Below are positions 1-10,016 of a stretch of 32,317 nucleotides of DNA, one piece after another (positions within the stretch are counted from its first letter, which is position 1; each line of letters opens with the position of its first letter). This stretch comes from Clostridiales bacterium. Lineage in GTDB: Bacteria; Bacillota; Clostridia; Oscillospirales; Oscillospiraceae. A program made the translations under genes and the position numbers. Where the stretch lies: the NCBI GenBank assembly GCA_019415645.1, contig DXYV01000033.1:1-32317 (forward strand). The letters are read 5' to 3'. The notes below the pieces were generated by a model, which saw only the letters and a list, made by a program, of their open reading frames with translations, was not told the DNA's origin and did not search any database.

Positions 1-111
1 TTTCTGTTTCAGTTCCTCGTTCATCTCCCGCACCAGTTTGTAGGCGTAGGGCTTGGAGATACCCAGTTCCCTGGCTACTTCTTCCGCCTTTACAAACAGT
101 TCCTTGCTCAT
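1..111 (-). CDS. HTH/excisionase-like protein of an integrated element, partial (C-terminus off window)
   Basis: The first 37 codons of a gene reading leftwards out of the window. The start ATG at 111 is preceded by AAGGAGG at a spacing of 7 bases. The peptide begins MSKELFVKAEEVARELGISK and continues with a recognition-helix-like stretch (PYAYKLVREMNEEL), the pattern of a small MerR/excisionase-type helix-turn-helix. Proteins of this kind sit next to the tyrosine recombinase in integrative elements of gut Clostridia, where they act as excisionase or repressor. It is divergent from the XRE regulator at 278 and has a consensus promoter with an operator palindrome. The excisionase role is inferred from family resemblance and position; a recombinase gene would be expected further left but is not visible. 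Confidence 0.6.
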   Translation of the reverse strand, partial: MSKELFVKAEEVARELGISKPYAYKLVREMNEELKQK

Positions 112-134
112 GCGTTTCACCTCCTTATTTTTGT

Positions 135-154
135 TTCGCAAATATGTTAATGTT
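135..154. repeat. 20-bp sequence repeated exactly at 31078-31097
   Basis: TTCGCAAATATGTTAATGTT lies in the 5' leader of the gene at 1-111. It recurs without mismatch and in the same orientation at 31078-31097. It contains a half-site (ACATTAACA on the minus strand) of the nearby operator palindrome. Confidence 0.8.
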
Positions 155-163
155 GCCATCCTC

Positions 164-193
164 ATTATACATTAACACAAGTGTTAATGTCAA
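164..193 (-). promoter_or_regulatory. Consensus promoter of the excisionase-like gene
   Basis: On the minus strand TTGACA (193-188) and TATAAT (169-164) are separated by 18 bases, both hexamers matching the sigma-70/SigA consensus exactly. Transcription would start near 157 and run into the gene starting at 111. Confidence 0.75.
169..190. promoter_or_regulatory. Operator palindrome over the promoter
   Basis: A perfect inverted repeat with arms ACATTAACAC and GTGTTAATGT around a 2-base centre. It fills the spacer of the minus-strand promoter and touches both hexamers, so a bound repressor would block RNA polymerase. Extra half-sites (TGTTAAT, TGTTAAA) flank it at about 145-152 and 211-217. 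The natural candidate binder is the XRE protein encoded at 278-835; this is inference from position. Confidence 0.65.
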
Positions 194-225
194 GAATTTA
201 TTTCGCATTTTTGTTAAACTTTATC

Positions 226-254
226 TTGCATATTTCGCTTTTTTGCGCTATACT
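226..254 (+). promoter_or_regulatory. Promoter of the XRE regulator gene
   Basis: TTGCAT (226-231) and TATACT (249-254) with a 17-base spacer, placing the start of transcription about 16 bases before the ATG at 278. Confidence 0.55.
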
Positions 255-277
255 ATTGGCAAAGGCGGTGGGATATT

Positions 278-835
278 ATGACAGTCGGAGACAAGATAAA
301 GAAAATCCGCACCTTTCGAGGCATGACACAAAAGGAATTGGGGCTTGCTATCGGCTTTGAGGAAAAGGGAGCGGACAACCGGATCGCCCAGTATGAGACG
401 AATTACCGTGTTCCGAAACGGGAACTGCTGGACAAGATGGCCGAGGCGCTGCGGGTAGACCGCCAGAACTTCTACACCATCGCCCCCGGCTCTGCCGAGG
501 ACTTCATGCGGACATTCTTCTGGCTGGACGAGGACAGCCCTGGCGCTATCCGCCTGTTCCAACTTGTCCGCAATCCGGGCAGAGCAGGGGCCGCTGATGA
601 TACCGCTGTACGGTACAATGATAGCGATGACTGGCCCGCACACCCTCCCGTGGGTATGTACTTCCAGTATGGCCTTGTGGACGAGTTCATGCGGGAATGG
701 CTTTTTCGTCAGCAGGAGTTACACGCCGGGGAGATCACCAGGGAAGAGTATTTTGAATGGAAACTCAACTGGCCCCATACCTGCGACGATGGCCTGGAAA
801 GCGAATATTATATCCCTTGGCGGAAAAATAAATAA
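278..835 (+). CDS. XRE-family helix-turn-helix transcriptional regulator
   Basis: 185 residues. An N-terminal Cro/CI-type HTH spans about residues 5-64 (GDKIKKIRTFRGMTQKELG, then an IAQYE recognition helix and the VPKRELLDKMAEAL tail). The C-terminal 120 residues are acidic and aromatic-rich, with no motif I recognise. The ATG at 278 follows a GGTGGG box at a 5-base spacing and matches the promoter at 226-254. It is divergently transcribed from an excisionase-like gene, with an operator palindrome between them, so it is most likely the repressor that keeps the integrated element quiet. A strong terminator follows immediately. Family assignment is secure; the regulatory target is inferred. Confidence 0.85.
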   Translation: MTVGDKIKKIRTFRGMTQKELGLAIGFEEKGADNRIAQYETNYRVPKRELLDKMAEALRVDRQNFYTIAPGSAEDFMRTFFWLDEDSPGAIRLFQLVRNPGRAGAADDTAVRYNDSDDWPAHPPVGMYFQYGLVDEFMREWLFRQQELHAGEITREEYFEWKLNWPHTCDDGLESEYYIPWRKNK

Positions 836-845
836 GACAAGCAAA

Positions 846-886
846 AAAACCGCCCTGCTGAATTTGTCGTTCAGCAGGGCGGTTTT
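846..886. terminator. Bidirectional rho-independent terminator
   Basis: Perfect 17-bp stem (846-862 with 870-886, core ACCGCCCTGCTGAA) and 7-base loop. TTTT lies on the plus side and a run of seven T on the minus side, so it can end both the XRE transcript and guaA read-through. Confidence 0.9.
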
Positions 887-935
887 GCTTGTCCTTTTGG
901 GATTATTCTCTTGAGAGTACCGGGCGGACACAAAT

Positions 936-954
936 AGTATCAATCCAGTATCAA
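936..954. repeat. Paired AGTATCAA direct repeats (putative integrase arm-type sites)
   Basis: Two copies of AGTATCAA start at 936 and 947, 11 bases apart and 57 bases from the guaA stop-codon site. The same pair with the same spacing occurs at 31130-31148 beside a similar att-like sequence. Tyrosine recombinases of integrative elements bind short direct repeats placed like this; that role is inferred. Confidence 0.5.
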
Positions 955-1011
955 GAGCAATATGGACGGGCAAAAAAGCCTGTATTCATGCGGGTTTGCG
1001 CCGTTTCGAGC

Positions 1012-1024
1012 GTCATTCCCACTC
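1012..1024. other. Putative attachment site at the 3' end of guaA
   Basis: GTCATTCCCACTC covers the guaA stop codon and its last codons (Glu-Trp-Glu). The 3' end of guaA is a well-known target of integrative elements, and here mobile-element genes begin directly beside it. A 12-of-13 match, GTTATTCCCACTC, lies at 31013-31025 in the same orientation. Confidence 0.55.
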
Positions 1025-2554
1025 AATGGTTGCCGGTGGCTTACTCGTAATATCGTACACGATCCGGTTGATTCCTTTGACCTCGTTGACAATTCGCGTA
1101 GAGATCTTATCCAACACATCGTACGGAATTCGGGCCCAGTCGGCGGTCATAAAGTCGGAGGTCGTTACTGCCCGGAGTGCCAAGGTGTAATCATACGTCC
1201 GGCCGTCGCCCATGACGCCCACGGAACGGGTGTTGGTGAGAACAGCAAAATACTGGTTGATGTTCTTGTCCTCCCCGGCGGCGGCGATCTCCTCCCGATA
1301 GATAGCGTCAGCATCCCGGAGAGTGTCCAGTTTCTCCTTCGTCAAATCGCCGATGACCCGAATCGCCAGTCCGGGTCCCGGGAAAGGCTGACGCATGACC
1401 AGATACTCGGGCAGACCCAGCTCCCGGCCCAGCTGACGCACCTCGTCCTTGAACAGCAGCCGCAGCGGCTCGATGATCTCCTTGAAGTCCACATAATCGG
1501 GCAGGCCGCCCACGTTATGATGGCTCTTGATGACCGCCGCATCGCCGGCGCCGGACTCGATCACATCGGGGTAGATGGTCCCCTGCACCAAGTAATCCAC
1601 CCGGCCAATCTTCTTGGCCTCCTCCTCAAAGACACGGATAAACTCCTCGCCGATGATCTTGCGCTTATGCTCGGGCTCTGACACGCCGGCCAGCTTGACC
1701 AGAAAGCGGGTCTCCGCGTCCACCCGGACAAAATTGATGTCCCACTTGGCAAAGGCGGCCTCCACCTCGTCGCCCTCGTTCTTGCGCATGAGGCCGTGGT
1801 CCACGAACACACAGGTGAGCTGCTTGCCCACCGCCTCAGCCAGCAGAGCGGCCGCTACCGAGGAGTCCACCCCGCCGGACAGGGCCAACAGCACCTTGCC
1901 GTCCCCCACTTTCTCCCGGATGGCCTGAATGGAGCTCTCTTTGTAATCCCCCATGGTCCAGTCGCCGGCGGCGCCGCAGACCTCATAGAGGAAATTGCGA
2001 ATCATATCCACGCCATGCTCGGTGTGGTTGACCTCGGGATGGTACTGCACGCCGTAGAAGCCGCGCTTCTCGTCGGCAATCGCCACGTTGGGGCAGGCGT
2101 CCGTATGGGCGGTCAGCGCGAATCCCTCGGGGACCTTGGCCATATAGTCCCCGTGGCTCATCCAGGAAATACCCTGCTCCGGCAGGCCCTTGAACAGCTT
2201 GCAGGACGTATCGTAATAGGTCTCGGTCTTGCCATACTCCCGGGCCGTGTCCTCCTGCGCCTCGGTGACCTGACCGCCCAGCGTATGGGCCATGAGCTGG
2301 CAGCCGTAGCAGATTCCCAGTACGGGGACGCCCAGTTCAAACAGAGCGGGGTCCACATGGGGCGCCTTCTCGTCATAGACGCTGTTGGGGCCGCCCGTAA
2401 AAATGAAGCCGATGGGATTCATGGCCTTGAGCTCCGCCAGCGGCGTGGTGTAAGGTTTTACTTCGCAATATACACTACATTCCCGGACCCGGCGGGCGAT
2501 CAGCTGGTTATACTGTCCGCCAAAATCCAGGACAATCACAGTTTGATGAGACAT
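1013..2554 (-). CDS. guaA: GMP synthase (glutamine-hydrolysing)
   Basis: 513 residues, full length. It converts XMP, ATP and glutamine to GMP, the last step of guanine nucleotide synthesis. The N-terminal class I glutamine amidotransferase carries the nucleophile Cys82 in GICYGCQ and the His172/Glu174 pair in YHPEV. The ATP pyrophosphatase P-loop is SGGVDSS at 226-232. The C-terminal dimerisation domain ends in the conserved TIEWE. The ATG at 2554 follows AAAGGGGAG. It lies 28 bases after a lipoprotein gene and downstream of carAB, so purine and pyrimidine genes may share a transcript. Its 3' end appears to be occupied as an element integration site; the reading frame is intact and ends in the family's normal residues. 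Confidence 0.98.
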   Translation of the reverse strand: MSHQTVIVLDFGGQYNQLIARRVRECSVYCEVKPYTTPLAELKAMNPIGFIFTGGPNSVYDEKAPHVDPALFELGVPVLGICYGCQLMAHTLGGQVTEAQEDTAREYGKTETYYDTSCKLFKGLPEQGISWMSHGDYMAKVPEGFALTAHTDACPNVAIADEKRGFYGVQYHPEVNHTEHGVDMIRNFLYEVCGAAGDWTMGDYKESSIQAIREKVGDGKVLLALSGGVDSSVAAALLAEAVGKQLTCVFVDHGLMRKNEGDEVEAAFAKWDINFVRVDAETRFLVKLAGVSEPEHKRKIIGEEFIRVFEEEAKKIGRVDYLVQGTIYPDVIESGAGDAAVIKSHHNVGGLPDYVDFKEIIEPLRLLFKDEVRQLGRELGLPEYLVMRQPFPGPGLAIRVIGDLTKEKLDTLRDADAIYREEIAAAGEDKNINQYFAVLTNTRSVGVMGDGRTYDYTLALRAVTTSDFMTADWARIPYDVLDKISTRIVNEVKGINRIVYDITSKPPATIEWE

Positions 2555-2582
2555 GGAGCCTCTCCCCTTTTCTAAATTTCAA

Positions 2583-3200
2583 TCAGCGGACTTCTGTGCC
2601 GCCCCATTCCACGACTGTAAAGCCATTTCGCTCCACAGGTTTCAGTTCCTGTTCTTCAATCGTTACCGCAGTGCTCAGCGGTTTCCACGCCATAAATACC
2701 CGTATCAGCGTATCTGGCGCCGGGTCGATGGTAAGGGCGGCGCTGTCCGTGTAAGCCTCATTTTGGAAGGACACCAGATTGTAGGCATTGCCCTCCATCC
2801 GGGGCAGCCAGTAGACAATGAACTCGTTGGCCTCCCGCTCTGTTAACCCCAGCTGCTCCAGCGCTCCCTCCAGGAATGCGGCGGTATCTTCTCCCGCCAC
2901 GCAGTACCCGGTGGAGAAGTCGTAAACGGTCTGGCTCTCGCCCTCCCAGAACAGGCAGTAGTATTCTCTGCCGCTCTCATCGGTGAGGGTGCCGTCCGGC
3001 TGGGCAGTCACGGTCCAGCCGTCCTCATAGGCGGGGTAGGTGGAGGTCAGGGTCCCGTCGAAGTCCAGCTTCACGGTAACCTCCATTTCTTCCTCCGGAT
3101 AGAGATAGATGACAGGTTTTTCACTTGCGCCGCCCCCACAGCCAGACAGCGCCCAGGCAAGCAGGACAATGCACAGGAAACATACAGCAACTTTTTTCAT
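2583..3200 (-). CDS. Putative lipoprotein of unknown function (KPVIYLYP family)
   Basis: 205 residues. The N-terminus (MKKVAVCFLC, then a hydrophobic run) ends in the lipobox LSGC with the lipidated Cys at 21, so the protein is probably anchored outside the membrane. The mature part starts with KPVIYLYPEEEMEVTVKLDF and contains FIVYWLPRMEGN. I recall this arrangement from conserved hypothetical proteins of gut Firmicutes without an assigned function. The predicted content is mostly beta. RBS AAGGGGA precedes the ATG at 3200. It sits 70 bases after carB and 28 before guaA on the same strand, with no clear terminator on either side. No function is claimed. Confidence 0.8.
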   Translation of the reverse strand: MKKVAVCFLCIVLLAWALSGCGGGASEKPVIYLYPEEEMEVTVKLDFDGTLTSTYPAYEDGWTVTAQPDGTLTDESGREYYCLFWEGESQTVYDFSTGYCVAGEDTAAFLEGALEQLGLTEREANEFIVYWLPRMEGNAYNLVSFQNEAYTDSAALTIDPAPDTLIRVFMAWKPLSTAVTIEEQELKPVERNGFTVVEWGGTEVR

Positions 3201-3270
3201 AATCCATTCCCCTTTTCGTTTTTACCGGTATGACGACGGAAAACAGCGCTGGGAAAGGTTGTGCAGCAGA

Positions 3271-6541
<3,271 letters not shown>

Positions 6542-6549
<8 letters not shown>

Positions 6550-7630
6550 TGTGGGCACCTCCCATCATAGCGATAAAGCGGTCGAACAGGTATTCCGTAT
6601 CCATGGGACCCGGCGAGGCCTCCGGATGGAACTGGACCGTAAACACATTTCCTTTCTGATAACGCAGGCCCTCCACACTTCCGTCGTTGACGTTGATGTG
6701 GGAGATCTCCGCTACCGCCGGGTCCACGCTCTCCTCGCACACGCAGTAGCCGTGGTTCTGGGAGGTAATGAATACCCGCCCGGCTTCCAGATCCCGGACC
6801 GGATGATTGCCGCCCCGGTGTCCGAAGCGCATCTTACGGGTCTTGGCGCCGGTGGCCAGCGCCATCAGCTGGTGGCCCAGGCAGACCGCGAATACGGGAA
6901 TGTCCGCGTCATAGAGCTTCCGCACTTCCGCAATGATGTCCGTATTGTCCGCCGGGTCGCCGGGGCCGTTGGAGAGCATCACGCCGTCGTATCCGCCGGC
7001 CAGAATGGTCTCCGCCGGCGTATGGGCCGGATAGACCGTCACCTCGCAGCCCCGCCTGGTCAGGCAGCGAATCATATTCTGCTTTACGCCAAAATCCATC
7101 AGGGCCACCCGGCGCAGGCACTTCCCTTCCGCCGGGACCACCTCGGCGGCCTTCCGGGTCACCTGCTCCACCGTGCCCTCCACCCGGTAGGCCTGGATCT
7201 TGGGCAGAAGCTCCTGCACAGAAAAATGCTCCGCACAGGTGATCATACCGTTCATGGTTCCCTGATTGCGGAGTATCCGTGTAATGGCGCGGGTGTCCAC
7301 ACCCTGGATGCCAACGATATCATATTGCTTCAAGTAATCCTCCAGCGTGCCCTCATTGCGGAAATTGCTCCCCCGGGGAGAGAGATGCCGCACCACAAAA
7401 GCGGGACACCAGGGCCGGTCGGATTCGTTGTCCTCATGATTCACGCCGTAATTGCCGATGAGCGGATAGCTCATGACGATTCCCTGTCCGGCATAGGACG
7501 GATCGGTGAGAATCTCCTGATAGCCGGTCATGGAGGTGTTGAAAACCATTTCGCACACGCAGTCGTGCGTCGCCCCGATGGACTGGCCTTCAAACACGGC
7601 GCCGTTGCCAAGAATCAAAGTCGCTTTCAT
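6542..7630 (-). CDS. carA: Carbamoyl-phosphate synthase small subunit
   Basis: 362 residues. This glutamine-hydrolysing subunit supplies ammonia to CarB. The class I amidotransferase triad is visible: Cys250 in FAVCLGHQL, with His335 and Glu337 in VQFHPEASPGP. The N-terminal CPSase small-chain domain begins MKATLILGNGAVFEGQ. The ATG at 7630 has GGTGGGAG upstream. It is the first gene of a minus-strand run carA-carB-lipoprotein-guaA, with a plausible promoter at 7663-7691. The leader is short, about 30 bases, and I see no room in it for a PyrR-type attenuator. Confidence 0.97.
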
Positions 7631-7662
7631 CCTAACACTCCCACCTTAAAATATTTCCCTTT

Positions 7663-7691
7663 ATTTTAGCAAATTTCCGATTGGAACACAA
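7663..7691 (-). promoter_or_regulatory. Candidate carA promoter
   Basis: On the minus strand TTGTGT (7691-7686), a 17-base spacer and TAAAAT (7668-7663) with a TG extension (TGCTAAAAT). The -35 match is weak. Confidence 0.4.
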
Positions 7692-7844
7692 CAAAAATCC
7701 GACCGCTTTCCACTTTGGTTCCTAAAATTGTGGTTTTGGACAAATGCGCCGCGCATAATGGAGAGTCCTGCGGTAATAATACCGGAAAGCCTGTTTTCAC
7801 GCGCCATCCTGCGCGCCGGACCCCGAATCTATGGAGGCCACACC

Positions 7845-8525
7845 ATGATCATTACCCTGATTCGTACCATCATCCTGTATCTGCTCATTATTTTTGGTAT
7901 CCGACTTCTGGGCAAGCGCCAAGTGGGCGAACTGGAGCCCTCTGAACTGGTGCTTGCCCTTATCATCGCGGACCTGGCCTCCGTTCCCATGCAGGATAAC
8001 GGGATTCCCCTGCTCTCCGGCGTGATTCCCATTATCACGCTGCTGTGCATGTCCATGATTCTCTCGGTCCTGACCGTGCGCAGCGTGCGCTTCCGCGCCC
8101 TGCTCTGCGGCCGCCCCAGCATTGTGGTGGCAAATGGCAAGGTCTGTCCGGCTGAACTGCGAAAGAACCGTTTTTCGCTGGACGAGCTGATGGAGGAGCT
8201 GCGCGGCAAGGGCTATACCGACCTGCGCACCATTCAGTATGCGATTTTGGAGACAAATGGAAAGGTCTCGGTCCTCCCCTATGCCGCAGAACAGCCCCTG
8301 ACCGCCGCTCAGTTCGGTCTCCAGCCTCCGGAGCCCGGCCTGCCTGCCATCCTGATCAGCGACGGCCGCCTATTGGCCCACAACCTGAAGGACCGGGGCT
8401 ATGAGGAGGTCTGGCTGCAAAAGCAGCTGGAACACTACGGTGTGAAGCGAATCGAGCAGGTCTTTCTGCTGACGGTGGACGAGCTGGGTGAGACCTACTT
8501 CATCCCCAAGGAGGCCAGCCAATGA
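7845..8525 (+). CDS. DUF421 (YetF/YcaP-type) membrane protein
   Basis: 226 residues from the ATG at 7845, preceded by GGAGG at 7 bases; the frame stays open upstream but lacks a comparable start. Three hydrophobic helices fill the first about 80 residues (starting MIITLIRTIILYLLIIFGIR), with the family signature GKRQVGELEPSELVLALIIA at about 22-41. A soluble C-terminal part follows, containing FSLDELMEELRGKGYTDL and the LETNGKVSVLP element. DUF421 proteins are poorly characterised; several, such as B. subtilis YetF, are made in spores or membranes. The stop overlaps the next start by ATGA, so it is coupled to a DUF4363 gene, a recurrent pairing in Clostridia. Confidence 0.9.
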   Translation: MIITLIRTIILYLLIIFGIRLLGKRQVGELEPSELVLALIIADLASVPMQDNGIPLLSGVIPIITLLCMSMILSVLTVRSVRFRALLCGRPSIVVANGKVCPAELRKNRFSLDELMEELRGKGYTDLRTIQYAILETNGKVSVLPYAAEQPLTAAQFGLQPPEPGLPAILISDGRLLAHNLKDRGYEEVWLQKQLEHYGVKRIEQVFLLTVDELGETYFIPKEASQ

Positions 8526-8905
8526 AACGACTGTGGATCGCGGTGGGAATCATTGCCCTGCTCACCGGCCTCACACTGGGCAATACCGGATACCTTAATC
8601 AGTTCATTCGGTCCCAGGCGCAGACCTTGGCCCAGGCCCAGGTCTGCGCCGAGCGGAACGACTGGGACCGGGCCGCCCGGCTGACCGAACAGGCCCGTCT
8701 GAAGTTTGAGCGGCACTCCTTTTATCTGCATGTGACCCTGCGCCACGGGGACATCGACGCCATTGAGGTCGCGTTCCAGGAGGTTCTGGAGTTTCTGACG
8801 CACCCCGAACAGATGGGGGAATATACGGCGGCCAACGCCCGCCTGATGGCGCAGCTGGAACTGCTCTCGGAAGGAGAGCTGCCTACCATCAAAAATATTC
8901 TTTGA
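8522..8905 (+). CDS. DUF4363 family protein
   Basis: 127 residues. A single N-terminal hydrophobic segment (after MKRLWIAVG) is either an uncleaved anchor or a signal peptide. It is followed by a helical domain with AERNDWDRAARLTEQA and a conserved HGDIDAIE-type motif, as in DUF4363 proteins. It starts inside the stop codon of the DUF421 gene (ATGA), so the two products are probably made together at the membrane. A terminator follows within 11 bases. Biochemical function is unknown. Confidence 0.8.
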   Translation: MKRLWIAVGIIALLTGLTLGNTGYLNQFIRSQAQTLAQAQVCAERNDWDRAARLTEQARLKFERHSFYLHVTLRHGDIDAIEVAFQEVLEFLTHPEQMGEYTAANARLMAQLELLSEGELPTIKNIL

Positions 8906-8915
8906 CCGATAAAGG

Positions 8916-8946
8916 CAGGGGCGCCGGAAGCAATCCGGCGCCCCTG
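8916..8946. terminator. Terminator between convergent genes
   Basis: Perfect 13-bp GC-rich stem (CAGGGGCGCCGGA, 8916-8928, with 8934-8946) and 5-base loop between the convergent DUF4363 and nrdR genes. Neither side has a strong T run. Confidence 0.65.
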
Positions 8947-8955
8947 TCTGCGTTC

Positions 8956-9417
8956 TTATTTCTCGGCCAGGAGCTTGTTCAGCTCCGCCATAAACGTGTT
9001 AATATCCTTGAACTGGCGGTAGACCGATGCAAAGCGCACATAGGCTACCTCATCCACCGCCTTCAGCCGCTCCATCACCAGCTCACCGATCTCCGAGCTG
9101 GTCACCTCGCGCTCCATCTCATTTTGGAGGGTCTGTTCGATCTCGTCCGCGATTCGCTCCAGAGTCGCCAGCGGCACGGTCCGCTTCTCGCACGCCTTGA
9201 GCATGCTGCCCAGCAGCTTGCTCTTATCAAAGGTCTGGCGGCTGCCGTCCTTTTTGATGACCACCAGCGGCAGGCTCTCCATCGTCTCATAGGTCGTAAA
9301 GCGCCGGTGGCACTCCAGACACTCCCGCCTGCGGCGGATGCTGCTTCCCTCGTCGGCCGGTCGGGAATCCACCACTTTACTCTCCAGATTGGAACAATAA
9401 GGACATTTCAACGCCAT
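8956..9417 (-). CDS. nrdR: Transcriptional repressor NrdR
   Basis: Zinc-ribbon/ATP-cone regulator of ribonucleotide reductase genes. The ribbon uses CPYC and CLEC; numbered from MKCPYC these are Cys3, 6, 31 and 34, the canonical spacing. The ATP-cone follows (VVIKKDGSRQTFDKSKLL). Three starts are possible behind AGGAGG (9421-9426): GTG 9420 (no spacing), ATG 9417 (3 bases) and TTG 9411 (9 bases). The TTG gives exactly the family's usual MKCPYC beginning at a better spacing and may be the true start; 9417 is listed because it is the only ATG. No NrdR box or nrd gene is visible in the window. Confidence 0.95.
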   Translation of the reverse strand: MALKCPYCSNLESKVVDSRPADEGSSIRRRRECLECHRRFTTYETMESLPLVVIKKDGSRQTFDKSKLLGSMLKACEKRTVPLATLERIADEIEQTLQNEMEREVTSSEIGELVMERLKAVDEVAYVRFASVYRQFKDINTFMAELNKLLAEK

Positions 9418-9649
9418 CACCCTCCTGATGAATCCTCCGGACCAAAACCTGACGCGCTCCGGTCAGCCCGTTTGAGGTCTCGATTGCATGCCTGCAAGCG
9501 GAACCGATCGGGCTGGTTTCCGTTCCGGTGTCCTGCAACCACTTTTTGTCTTTTTCGGTTCTTCTGCCATGGCGGCGCAGCCGGAATGGTAGAATATGTC
9601 ACCTTTTTCGACTGCCCCGGCAGGGGCGAGAAAATGGGCTTAAAATTTC

Positions 9650-9680
9650 GGTATAATAGCCGCTATGCGGTTATTATACC
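9650..9680. promoter_or_regulatory. Palindrome carrying TATAAT on both strands
   Basis: GGTATAATAGCCGC (9650-9663) and GCGGTTATTATACC (9667-9680) form a 14-bp inverted repeat with one G:T mismatch and a 3-base loop. TATAAT occurs on the plus strand (9652-9657) and on the minus strand (9677-9672). Only the minus copy has the extended TG element (TGGTATAAT), so it is the better candidate and would drive nrdR. Neither copy has a good -35. Confidence 0.45.
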
Positions 9681-9708
9681 ATATCCCCCAATTTTTGAAT
9701 ATACTTTT

Positions 9709-9737
9709 TTCAAAATTTCCCGTTCAGGCCGTATATT
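9709..9737 (+). promoter_or_regulatory. Weak candidate promoter of the small-peptide gene
   Basis: TTCAAA (9709-9714), a 17-base spacer and TATATT (9732-9737), about 90 bases before the ATG at 9835. Moderate match only. Confidence 0.3.
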
Positions 9738-9834
9738 CTCCCCGGCATTGAGCCATACTGCTATCAGAGAAGCGGAAGAAACCGCTTTCGCTTCCCATCG
9801 TACCCACACAATGTGAAAGGAACGGTTTAAGATC

Positions 9835-9960
9835 ATGAGCAATCAGAACAACTATCCCGAAAACAAGAAAAACTGCCCTGAGAACAAGAAAACTCAGGAG
9901 CCCCAAAACAAGAAGAACAACAATCCCCAGAACAAGAAGAATACACCTGAGACCCGCTGA
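9835..9960 (+). CDS. 41-residue Asn/Lys-rich repeat peptide, function unknown
   Basis: A short gene starting MSNQNNYPENKKN and ending NTPETR. The block Pro-(Glu/Gln)-Asn-Lys-Lys recurs four times (ENKK twice, QNKK twice) with spacers of 5-9 residues. It is strongly hydrophilic, has no hydrophobic core and contains one Cys, so it is probably disordered. The upstream GAAAGGA lies about 14 bases from the ATG, a poor RBS spacing and the main weakness of the call. In its favour, the frame ends 6 bases before a perfect 18-bp terminator and the repeat is a protein-level pattern. It resembles the low-complexity Asn/Gln/Lys character of small spore proteins, but I cannot assign a family. Confidence 0.6.
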   Translation: MSNQNNYPENKKNCPENKKTQEPQNKKNNNPQNKKNTPETR

Positions 9961-9966
9961 CCGCGC

Positions 9967-10005
9967 GCAAAAAGAGAGGAAGGCACCGCCTTCCTCTCTT
10001 TTTGC
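9967..10005. terminator. Strong bidirectional terminator
   Basis: Perfect 18-bp stem (GCAAAAAGAGAGGAAGGC, 9967-9984, with 9988-10005) and 3-base loop. TTTTT ends the plus arm, and an A run opens the other arm so the minus transcript ends in T as well. It serves the small-peptide gene and upp, which converge here. Confidence 0.9.
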
Positions 10006-10016
10006 ATCTCAGCAGC

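Larger units (their letters stand above)
9418..9834. other. Intergenic region between nrdR and the small-peptide gene
   Basis: About 415 bases without a convincing gene. It holds the nrdR RBS, a long nrdR leader with loose inverted repeats (a 7-bp pair, CAGCCCG/CGGGCTG, at about 9463-9514), a palindromic promoter-like site at 9650-9680 and a possible plus-strand promoter at 9709-9737. No known riboswitch pattern was recognised. Confidence 0.5.

Noticed and set aside
9418..9649. Riboswitch or known small RNA in the nrdR leader
   Set aside because: Only short imperfect inverted repeats; no conserved core of a riboswitch class could be matched.
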